A stretch of 64,000 bases of DNA, from assembly GCF_023343835.1 (NCBI RefSeq), contig NC_064449.1:4005778-4069777 (forward strand), in the 5' to 3' direction. Both the position numbers and the translations under genes were made by a program. Of this stretch, positions 12,421 to 21,477 are shown piece by piece. The notes below the pieces were generated by a model that saw only the letters and a list, made by a program, of their open reading frames with translations, was not told the DNA's origin and made no database searches. Origin of the DNA: Lagopus muta. Lineage: Eukaryota; Chordata; Aves; Galliformes; Phasianidae. Each line of letters opens with the position of its first letter. The first letter of the stretch is position 1.

Positions 12421-13530
12421 GTCCATATTGCTTTCTAAACTCAATCATGTCTAACACCTTTACAAGCATGCTTCTATTCTGGTAGAAGGCACTACCAGGC
12501 CTTCCATTGCATCACACAAGGTTATCTAGATGTGAACTGTTGAAGTGAATATGAAGAGAGATGAAGCTAGATAGCTTTTTGAGTGGCTGAAGATGACAAT
12601 TACCAGGCAAAGATGATTTGTTTGACATATTACACTGATTGAGAAATAATTTCAGATCTTCTGAGGATCAGGTTATTTTGTTTTTTATTCCCCCTCCCTC
12701 CCCCCAAATGTCAAACTATGCTATATAAAAATGTTGTCTGAAGAATGCTATTCAAGAGTAGCTTAACCAAGGCAAGGATTTCTATCTTGAATAAGTTCTT
12801 AAGCATTTTTAGTAGCAAAAAGGAAATGGTCAAATCTGGGATCATTTCACAGCTAAGGAAATGAAACTTTAGAAGACAATTTCACCTAAAAAGGCATAAT
12901 TCAAGGAAAGCATAAAGAGGATGTGAGCTGGTTGAGAGTTCTGAGTATAGGATCAGAGATTCAAGTTCTGTTTGCATCACAGATGTAAATAATTCCTCTA
13001 CATCCGCTTTAAATTTCTCACAAAGAGGAATAAAAGAACAGGGAAAGAGTTGGCCCACAGAAATAGAGTACGTGAGTACTGTAAATACCAGGGTTATACT
13101 GAGAACTAATGAAGGGAAAGAAATTCTATACGGACTATAATAGCAGGTTTCTAATTAATTAACTGTTGTTACTTACATCTGTAAGGAAATTGTAATGAAG
13201 GCACTGATATACAGCATTTACTAAATAACTAATTCTAAAACTAAATACTTTTCCCCTTATTGCTACTCATTAGCCTATTCTACTTTATAAAACTCTAGAA
13301 CTGTTTCCTGAGAAAAAGTTTGTTACTGATAACTTGATTTGGAAAACCCAGTTCTTATCTGCCACCAGTATCTAACATCAGAAAGGTAAAATGGGAAAAC
13401 AGCTATTAGTCTTGGCTCATGAGATACTTTGAATCAGCTGTCCTCAGAATTGTAGTCTGTCTTCTGAACTTTCACTAAGTTGGGATTGTAACAGGATTTG
13501 GAAGCTGCTCTTTATATGGCAGACTTCTGC

Positions 13531-13749
13531 TCACTTCAGAGCTTCTGTGAAACCTCTGCCTTCAACCAAAGGCAACGTTCCAAAGAGAGAGACAGCTCTC
13601 AGCACATCAGGGGTTGAATAATCTTTCACTCCAGGAGGTAACTCTTTTCTCCTCGTATAGAATAATCTCACGTTGTCACTGAATTGGTGTTGTACAGCCC
13701 TGATAATTCCCATCAGTGACTCCTGAGCTAAGATGAAATATTCAGATGC
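13531..13749 (-). other. Orphan exon-like open stretch, minus strand
   Basis: On the minus strand a good acceptor (pyrimidine-rich, ending CCTGCAG) precedes a 72-codon open stretch that begins ASEYFILAQE and ends in TGA at 13533-13531. I do not recognise the family. It does not fit RSPH14: read in the phase required after exon 3 it hits a stop at the third codon, and the sequence lacks armadillo character. An internal CAACGTGAGA could act as a donor. It may be a decayed gene fragment, an exon of another transcript, or chance. Confidence 0.2.
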
Positions 13750-15185
13750 CTGCAGGGACACAGATGGAACAGTGGTGGTAGACCTGTCCTTGATCTCTAA
13801 GTGGCAGTATGATGTACAATTACATATCCTCTACTCTGGGGAATGTATTTTGAATTCTTAATGAGCAGTTTTTTATGTTTTGGTACCACCAAGAGTTAGT
13901 GCTGCTTACTGCTATCATATTTCTCTAAGCAGAAATGATGATTGTGATAAAATGCTTTCTATGTAACTCTCATTTTTAGTTAATTTTTTAAAAACCTGTT
14001 GAACTGGCAGTCTGCCCACAAAAGACCATTATTTAGAAGCAAACTGTTAACTAGTTGCAGCTGCTGACACCAAAGCTTCCAAGCAAGTGATATATGTCAA
14101 ATTACTAGATAAAATGCATTTGAATTCAGCTTTTGTGAATAGTTCCCCAGAGTAAGGAATATAGTACGTTAAAACATAAACATAGGTGAGAAGTAAATTC
14201 CCTTCAACTCCTACTGACATAATAGAAGTGAATACTTAAGAGGATTTTTAAAAACCCAACAAGAAAGCTCTTCCTGTGTCCAAGTTGAATTCTGAAGTGG
14301 CTGAAACACTTCAGAAGTACAACTGACTGAATGCATGTTGACTGTTCTTAACTTCACTAACTTCAAAATTTGCTACAAACTGAAACATTCAAGAAAACAA
14401 GGCACACTTGCAATAGTAGACATAAACTAAAGCAGCAAATATTTAACCGTTAGTCTTCTATGATTCTTCATCCTTTGCTATTGCCAAAGTGAATATCTAC
14501 TCCTAGCTATCAAAACTCTGACCTCACAGTCACAGAATTGCAGCTCAAATTTGTGCAGCCTGTTCAAAAAAGATCATAAAATATCAAACTATTAAGAAAA
14601 GATACTTAAGCTAAGTGGAAAAAGTTGCATCTTAAGAACCTCATGCCAAATAGGTGTTTGCATACAACATTATTTGTACTTTGCAAGTTTAAGCCTCAAA
14701 TTCATATCTTAAAAACCTTTTTTGCAGAAGTTCCTAAACTGTGGTTTCCCTGTTTAAACTGAAAATTCCTAAGTAAAATGAGACGATTGATAAGGTCCTG
14801 CATTAGATGTGACTAGAGGTACAGTAATCTGAAGTCTATAGCTATGAATAAAGTTCAGTACAGACTGAACAGCAAGGCTTATTACTGAAATATGGAGTTT
14901 TGAAAGAACTAAGAATAACCGCTGTAAAAAATAATTAATAAATACTACTGATATGTATTAAAAACAAAACAAAAAACCAAATAAACTTGGTAATATTTAT
15001 TTCTGTTAAGTTTTTGCTTCCTTGGAGTTTCTATTATGATCTACTATGATCTATTATAATCACAGGATGATACCTATCTGTCTGCACAGGTACGAGGCAG
15101 CATTCTTTAAAGGCAGGGAGATGAAAGAACACTGAAGTCATTTGTTTTCCCCTTTTGAATAATTAATTACTGAAAAATCCCCTAC

Positions 15186-15304
15186 CTTCAGGTAACTTGG
15201 CCATCATGTCAAACACTTGATGTGTGTTCTTCCGACAGATGTCTTCTGGGTCATCCAAGAGTTCAGTGAGGACAGGTATGACTGCATTTTGTATCAACCC
15301 TTGC
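15186..15304 (-). CDS. RSPH14: RSPH14 third coding exon
   Basis: The acceptor TTTATAG precedes GCAAGGGTTG, and the exon ends CCTGAAG before the donor GTAGGGG. It encodes the next repeat, with LTELLDDPEDICRKN. It ends one base into a codon, so the next exon must enter in phase 1. I did not find that exon in 1-15185. Confidence 0.92.
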
Positions 15305-17646
15305 CTATAAACATTGGAGAACAGATTTAACTAAGCATAATATAACTCAAATACTTGACAGGTGCATAATCTCTAATTAAATATTAAATATAAGTTGTTT
15401 TCATTGCTTCTATCTTGCAAAAACTTAGAAATTCTGTTTTTATTTCTCACAGAAACTTCTTTATTACTTCCTATACCATTAGGTAGGAATTATTCCTACC
15501 TGCCAACATTATGCATCGACACTATATAGAGAACTTCTGTTGTCTTCTCTCGGACAGTACTGTCATGATGCAGCAGCAAGGTCTTCAAGTTCTCCAAGAA
15601 ACCTGTGTGACACAACCATCGATTTTAGTATTTATAACTTCAGCACTAGTCTGACAGTGCAATGCTCATTTCTGCCTCACAATTTCAAGTGTAAGCAGTC
15701 TGGTTTTTCATCTTGTCCTGGAGTTGAAATTCTCAGTGTTGTACTGCAAGTATAGCAGAAACTTAAAACCAAAAATGCCCTGTTGTCAATTCTGAAGTGT
15801 ATTCATATTAGAATAAAAATGTATATATCAACCCCACATAATTGTCTGATTTGACAGCTGATGAGAATAATGGAAAGTTCCCATTGAATTAACCTTCCTG
15901 TGTTGGTTAATACTAGAAACAAGCTGCTGAATTCTGTACCTGATTATGTTCTAACCTTGCTAAGAGTTAGGAAGTTATATAACTCTAAAAACAAAGGTAT
16001 ACTGATGTCAGTGGTGCTGTTACTGTTTTAGAAAAGCGGGTGTTTGCAGATTGACTACATTTCTGTAAATGTTAAGTCTCGCAAGGGCTGTGTAAGCACA
16101 GAGCCTTACCTTCCATGTGCTGAAATAAACTTGGTTTGGCAGTAGAGAAAAGAAATTAGTTTTTTCTTTCTTTTGGAGAAGAAAAAACTAATGCTAACTG
16201 AACAACGATTACATTATTTTGTATGACTATTGGTGCCTCTTATGAAGAAAATGTGTGTGATAGTGACAAACCTAAAGACTACTTCATTTTTACATAACGA
16301 TACTGTAAATACACAACTGACTACTAAAAAATGTTATGAACATAACCTTGCATGACTTTTTTTTTCCCTCAACTGCAAATTTAAGATTATTCCTAATGTT
16401 AGGATATATATATTAATTAAAAATAGTGAGCAGATGTAATCCTGAGAAGTATAAAAAAGCTGGTTATTTAGTTTTAATTTCTTATGAAGTTCCTCAGGCT
16501 CTTGTTACAGTCTCATTCTACAATTATCATGAGACTTCTGAGAAATATTCTGTGTAAAGCTCTGATGTTTTCGCTCTCCAGTAGTTATAGCTGAGTGTGC
16601 CGTGCTATCCACTGCTGAAGGAATGAATGGCAAAAAGTGACTTCATAGCCCTTGCAAATTAATTTTGGTTAATCACTAAATGAATCACTAGTCCACTGAG
16701 GTCGAGTGGTACTTTATGTTTGAGGTACTCAACAAGATGCAGGTAGATACCTGTTGAATGAAGAAATATAAAAGGGGGTTGTTGTTGCTATTTTTTCATT
16801 CTCTATAGTTATAGTATCACAGAAGGGCTTAAGTTGGAAGAGACCTTAAAGCCTACCCAGTCCCAATGCCCTGCCATGGGCTGCTTGCCAGCCACCAGAT
16901 CAGGCTGCCCAGGGCCCCATCCAACTTTGCTTTGAAGGCCTCTAATTATAGGGCACTCACAGTTTCTTTAGACAGCACTGCCAGGGCCTCACTGCCCTCA
17001 GAATGAAGAATTTCCTCTTAATATCTAATTTAAATGTTCCCTCCTTCAGGGTAAAACCACTCCCTGTTCTTATCACCATCTGCTCATGTTAAAAGTCTCT
17101 CCTGTTTCAAAGCTTCTTTTAAGTCTTGGAAAGTGGCAATGGGATCTCCCCAAAGCCTTGTCTTCTCCAGCCTGAACAAGCTCAGTTCCCTTAGCCTGTC
17201 TTTAAAGAGGTGTGGATTGTTCTTTTCTTTCTTTTTCTTTCTTTCTTTTTTTTTTTTTTTAATGATAATATTATATTCTCTACTTTTTTTTATGGTTTGA
17301 AACAAGTAGAGATTAAAACCAGGATATCTTCCTGGCCATTTCTCTCTCATCAATTATACTGCAGGAGTAAAAACAGGACAACACAGTACAGCACATCCCT
17401 TTCTGTCACCACCACTGTGTCAAAGCTTATGGCAGCAAACCACTTACCTATTTGGACTGCCTGGTAGATATTTTCTGGGTCATGGACCAGATCACAGAGT
17501 GCCATCAATGCCCGTTGCTGAGTCAGCACCTCAGGAGATTGTATCTCTCTATTCAGTTTAGGCAGAGCTCTCCTCCCAAATGCAATAGGAGCTTTTGTTG
17601 GATCTACATCAGGGGGAAGCTTGGCTGAGATAAGAGTACTTGCCAT
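15186..17646 (-). CDS. RSPH14: RSPH14 (RTDR1) 5' portion, three coding exons
   Basis: The entry spans the ATG at 17646-17644 to the end of the third coding exon. The joined exons (199, 103 and 119 nt) keep one frame and give 140 codons plus one base. The N-terminus contains the family signature DPTKAPIAFGRRALPKLN, followed by helical armadillo-type repeats (QQRALMALCDLVHDPENIYQ, VREKTTEVLYIVSMHNVG, VIPVLTELLDDPEDICRKN). By family knowledge RSPH14 is a radial spoke component of motile cilia and sperm flagella, about 350 residues long, so roughly 60% of the protein is still missing. The missing exons should lie further left on the minus strand, which places the 3' end of GNAZ inside this gene. 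A splice acceptor (CCTCCCCAG) 11 nt upstream of the ATG shows that the leader is also split. Expression is probably driven from the X-box promoter near 18500. Confidence 0.93.
15500..15602 (-). CDS. RSPH14: RSPH14 second coding exon
   Basis: The acceptor CACACAG precedes GTTTCTTGG, and the exon ends in GTTGGCAG before the donor GTAGGAA. It encodes armadillo-type helices FLENLKTLLLHHDSTVREK and on to HNVG, and its phase matches the neighbouring exons exactly. Confidence 0.92.
15605..17447 (-). other. RSPH14: RSPH14 intron between coding exons 1 and 2
   Basis: This intron contains a reversed CR1 copy (16812-17212) and a long pyrimidine run (about 17219-17261). Nothing else coding was seen. Confidence 0.85.
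16812..17212 (-). mobile_element. CR1 LINE 3' fragment, minus orientation
   Basis: Read on the plus strand, the block opens TAGTATCACAGAAGGGCTTA and GTTGGAAGAGACCTT, passes through CAGGCTGCCCAGGGCC and the ACCACTCCCTGTTCTTATC-like stretch, and closes with CTTCTCCAGCCTGAACAAGC. This is the reverse complement of the last 400 bp of CR1. It is the longest CR1 copy in the window. Confidence 0.95.
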
Positions 17647-17657
17647 TCCTGATTTGT
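17448..17657 (-). CDS. RSPH14: RSPH14 first coding exon
   Basis: On the minus strand the acceptor CCCCAG ends at 17658. The exon runs through 11 nt of leader and the ATG at 17646, and ends at 17448 before the donor GTAAGTG. It encodes residues 1-66 plus the first base of Gly67. The ATG is chosen because the conserved family N-terminus follows immediately. Confidence 0.93.
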
Positions 17658-18184
17658 CTGGGGAGGATTCTTCTTATACTTAAAAAAAATACTGTAAAAT
17701 GACTCGGTGACGAATAACTGATGTACCAAAGCCACCACTATTAATTAGCATTAAAACTGAATGGTTCTGTCTCTTCAAAGCACAATTCTAGCATGTGTGA
17801 GGTTTTAGGAAGCTGTGAAAGAAGAGGCTGGGATGGTTCATCAGATGAGCTGTTCTTTCTGGTTTGAGCTTCTACTGAATACTGAAAAATATCAAGAGAA
17901 GAAGCAAGGAGAAAGCTTAAAATTGTGAGAGAAGTGTTTTCTAAAGGGTTAAAACCCCTTTAGAATGTTCCATGCTACCGAAGGGACTCAAATTCTATCA
18001 AAAAGCCATTTTTCAGAAACACGGTCTTTCTAAAGGTTTGTAGTGGAAACCTGCCCTCGGAATTCGTTAATGATCCTGGAAAGAATCGCTGACCACCCGC
18101 CGCCCTCAGCGCAGCAATGGAGCAGCCTGAAACCCTGGAAACTGCTCAACACAACAAAACACAGCTGCACGGAAAAAGAAAATC

Positions 18185-18215
18185 ATATATATATATATAT
18201 CCTATATATATATAT

Positions 18216-18256
<41 letters not shown>

Positions 18257-18380
18257 TATATATATATATCCATATATATATATATATCCCTATATATATA
18301 TATATATATCCATATATATATATATATCCATATATATATATATATATATATATATCCTGGTATATATATATATATATATA
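18185..18380. repeat. AT microsatellite with CC/CCC interruptions
   Basis: About 196 bp of alternating TA is interrupted by CC, CCC or CCTGG every 10-30 bp, producing repeated TATCCTATATATA blocks. It lies directly beside the CpG-rich RSPH14/RAB36 promoter, on the RSPH14 side. Such tracts are length-unstable and can extrude cruciforms. ORFs of Ile/Tyr repeats across it are artefacts. Confidence 0.97.
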
Positions 18381-18480
18381 AAATCCTACTTAACAATAGC
18401 ATCTGTTTCTTAAGAGCAAACCAAATGACCGTAAAATCACAGACGCCGCTCTCAGCCCGAGCCCCGGTTGTTGCTGTACG

Positions 18481-18490
18481 GCGCCTGCGC
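18481..18490. promoter_or_regulatory. NRF1-like site
   Basis: GCGCCTGCGC closely matches the NRF1 half-site pair YGCGCAYGCGCR, with one substitution. It lies 12 bp from the X-box in the divergent promoter. Confidence 0.5.
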
Positions 18491-18502
18491 GCCCGCGTTC
18501 TG

Positions 18503-18516
18503 GTTACCACAGCAAC
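18503..18516. promoter_or_regulatory. RFX-family X-box
   Basis: GTTACCACAGCAAC fits the X-box consensus GTNRCC-(0-3 nt)-RGYAAC at every position, with a 2-nt spacer. RFX factors drive genes of motile and primary cilia, so the site agrees with RSPH14 being a radial spoke gene. It lies about 0.85 kb upstream of the RSPH14 ATG in genomic distance, with a split leader in between. Confidence 0.75.
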
Positions 18517-18800
18517 CCGCCCTTTGCGTAAGCCTAGCTCTGTGAATAAAAACTGCGCGGCCCCGCTCTCCTTTCCTCTACTGTTTCCAGCTTTTGCGTC
18601 AATAGCGTAACCAGCGCGTTCGGCGGTGGTTGTTGAAAGGCAGTGGCGTCCGCGGCGTGGTTGGTGAATCGGAATGTGTGGCCGCTACTAGCGTGGGGCG
18701 AGGGGAGTTGAGCGGCGAGCGGCGCTTGGTGGGTCCGCGTGTGAGGAAAGGGCGGGAATCGCTGCCGTGTGGGGGCCCACGCCAACTGCCTTCTCTGTAA

Positions 18801-21388
18801 AGGAGCTAATGTAGTAAAACACTGGAATAGATTCTGGTTTGTTGATCACCAAGATCCACAGAAGAAAAGTACTGCTTTAAAAAATATCCTCGGGAAAGGG
18901 TGCTTTTTTTTCCTTTTTTTTTTTTCTATTTTTTTTTTTATAAGAACAAATTGATTGAAGTAGAAGTTAGTTTCCTTGAATGAATTAGATATTTACAAAC
19001 CAAAGACTTTTGAAATTTCACCATTTCTATAGAAGAATGTGAACTTTTGTCCATGTAGATGGCACACGCGAAGGTCAAAGGTTTCTCACGTCCCTCAGCT
19101 TTAACTCATCTCATCCTTTTTTCACCACACCTTGGTATAGTGATTTTAATCAGTGGTCATGGCATTAAGTGATTTTATGCAGAGTTGAAGCCTTCAATCT
19201 TTTGTCTGTGGCTGATGCTGTTGATGGGAGCGATGTGATGCCATGGAGACTTGTGACTGAGCTCTGTGGGAAGAGAGAACCTGGATCTCAGTGCCTATAA
19301 TTCTCAGCACTTTCAGCAGCTTTGTGTTTCTTAAATCACTGGCTTGTTTCCCCTGATGTTGCAGCTCATTTGTTGGTTTGGTAATTGTGTGTTTGCGAGA
19401 GAAATTTAGTTGAAATGCACCAAAGGAAAATGGCCTGTTGATTTTAAAACACTTCTCCTTGTTTACCTTGGTCCCTCCTGGACTTTGGATTCACTGAGGT
19501 GGTTAAATTGATTATTTTTTCCTGGCTTAGTTTGTGAAAGAGCTCCAGGAGACGAGCAGTGAGTCATGCTGTGCACTCAGGACAGATTGGTACACGCTGA
19601 GGATGTGCTGAGCCAGAACTAGGAGAAAATGGAGCAAATCCAGTGCGTGCGATGCTGCTACCAACCAGGAGGGTTTCTTTTTTTGCTTTCAGAACTGTTA
19701 TTTTGGAGCACATCACGAAGCGGATCCAGGTTTGGAGCAGTCAGGAGTATGATTGATAGAACTGTGTATATGGTTAAAAATAAACACTGTCATCTTTGGT
19801 CCTCAGTGACACATCGGCTGTAAATTTGGGTATTTTGTTTGTTTGTTTGCTTTCAGTGTGGATCGAATCACGTGAGTGCCTCAAGTGATCCCTCACAGAA
19901 GAAATTCCTCACAAAAGAGAATAAAATGGTAATTCTAAGTAGTGGTCAGGTAGTTTTGTTGACCTTTATTCTTTGCTTATGGTTGCAAAACAACTGTAGG
20001 GTTTTTGTTATATGCTGCACACTTTTCTTTTTTTCTTGTTTACTTGTCCTTTAATTTTTTTTTAAATGGGAGACTTTTGTCTCTTGGATGTTAAGAAGTC
20101 CAAGCCTGTTGCAGCATTATGGAAATACGATTATTTGAATGTGAGAGCTTTTATTTTTTTCCTGAAATTTGGAAGTTTATATCCAAGTGAAATGAACAGC
20201 AAAACCTTTTAGCATCCTAAATGCAGTCTAAACTGATTAACAACACTTAGGCAATACGGAAGAGCAATGGGATTTTTTATTCTTTATTATCTTTATTGTT
20301 TGATATGCTATCAGTCAAGATTGGTAATTACTAGAGACGTTTATGTGATTCAAAATGGCTCATAGTTGCATGCACATCCTGACTCTAAGGCTGGAATGAA
20401 AGAAAGCTGAAATTCTGGGGTTGGAAGGGAGCAAAACAAAACCTCTGGAGGTTTTTTTTTCTTTATAGTTGCTAATATGCATAATATTAAAGGAATCTGC
20501 ATGGCCACTATAACAGGTTTGTTCTTCTAAAACCAGAGCCCTGCGTATGGTTAAATTACTCCATTCCAACCCCGCCTTCTCAGTCCGTGAGAGGAGGAGA
20601 GGAAGGGAAGTGTTGCAAGCCTGTTGCCATGGGCACGAGGCTGCAGGCGGCTCGTGTGGCTGGATCCTGCCGCATCTGCACTGCACGGTGAGTCCTTCCT
20701 TGTGTTTGCTGCATGAGGATTGCTCTCGTTAGATTCTTCTGAATGCCAGTAAGAAACTGGTGCCTTACAGAGAGTTCCCTCTCAATAACCCACAACCCTT
20801 CTTTTCGTAACAAAATCAATGCTTCTCAAGTGAGATGTCTTGATTCGCTTGTAATTTTCCTGTGAACACTGTTCTTCCATGTCAGACTAACTACTGATTT
20901 TGTTCTCTATGAGCTGACGTTGAGTGAAAGTTTGATGTTGTGCCAAGAAATATGGCAACTTTGTTGTTTCTCCTTTCCCCTTCTGACCTAATGGAGTGTG
21001 ATATGCCCTAACATTAATAAACATGCTTTATGCAGTAGCATTTAAAATAGTGAGGTGTGGGCTTTTTCAATTAAGCACTACAAAATCATTTGAGGACTAA
21101 ACTATAGCAGTTGTGTTGAATTAAGTGAACAGTTCTCTGTCCTCCTCCAGAATTACTCAGTGCTTTTCTACTTAGAAAAAGCCACTATTTCTTTCTATAT
21201 TTCTGCAGACAGAAATCATCCTTTTTCATGAGAAACATGTTTTCTTTAACATGAAGTCAAAGAGCTGCCAGTTGTACTAGGAGGAAACAAGTCCAAAAGG
21301 ACTGTTCATTTTTTGTTTTTGATGTTTTTCCTGCATTGAGACAATTCCTCAATATTTTGTCTCACTTTGCATGCTTTCTATCTGGCAG
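18801..21388 (+). other. RAB36: RAB36 5' UTR introns
   Basis: The stretch between the promoter and the first coding exon is mostly AT-rich non-coding sequence with T-runs near 18905 and 18930. It includes one exon-like segment (20584-20687). No other coding signal was seen. Confidence 0.6.
20584..20687 (+). other. RAB36: Candidate RAB36 5' UTR exon with upstream ORF
   Basis: A pyrimidine-rich acceptor (CCCCGCCTTCTCAG) and a strong donor (CACG|GTGAGT) enclose 104 GC-rich bases. It contains an ATG in good context (GCCATGG, 20629-20631). If spliced to 21389, that frame does not enter the RAB36 protein; it stops after the exon's PVS codons. So it would be a leader exon carrying an upstream ORF. 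Confidence 0.4.
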
Positions 21389-21477
21389 AACAGACCTGAG
21401 TTTGGGGGATGAAGTCCAACCCAAAGCATATGGTTCCCCCAGTGAGCAGGGACAGAATAATCTCCCAGTTTCCTAAG
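21389..21477 (+). CDS. RAB36: RAB36 coding exon 1
   Basis: The acceptor TCTGGCAG precedes 20 nt of leader, then the ATG at 21409 and 23 codons, ending in TTTCCTAAG before GTAAGAG. The leader part contains the in-frame TGA (21397-21399). Confidence 0.92.

Larger units (their letters stand above)
10172..13530. other. Non-coding stretch, RSPH14 intron / GNAZ flank
   Basis: No supported gene was seen on either strand. The region lies left of RSPH14 exon 3 and is probably inside RSPH14's minus-strand transcription unit. It holds a MIR-like fragment and a possible LTR-like block, listed separately, and a short A-run near 11401. Confidence 0.6.
18425..18800. promoter_or_regulatory. Bidirectional CpG-island promoter, RSPH14 (-) and RAB36 (+)
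   Basis: This short block is rich in CG dinucleotides between AT-rich flanks, at the head-to-head boundary of RSPH14 and RAB36. It includes GCGCCTGCGC, a full X-box, and GGGCGGGAA near 18750. No TATA box is evident. Exact start sites cannot be read from sequence alone. The RSPH14 leader must splice from here to the acceptor at 17658. Confidence 0.75.

Noticed and set aside
18043-18510. ORFs of Ile/Tyr repeats
   Set aside because: They are translations of the TA microsatellite.
20629-20687. Upstream ATG as an extended RAB36 N-terminus
   Set aside because: Splicing to 21389 puts it out of frame with the Rab domain, and the RAB36 frame has a TGA at 21397.
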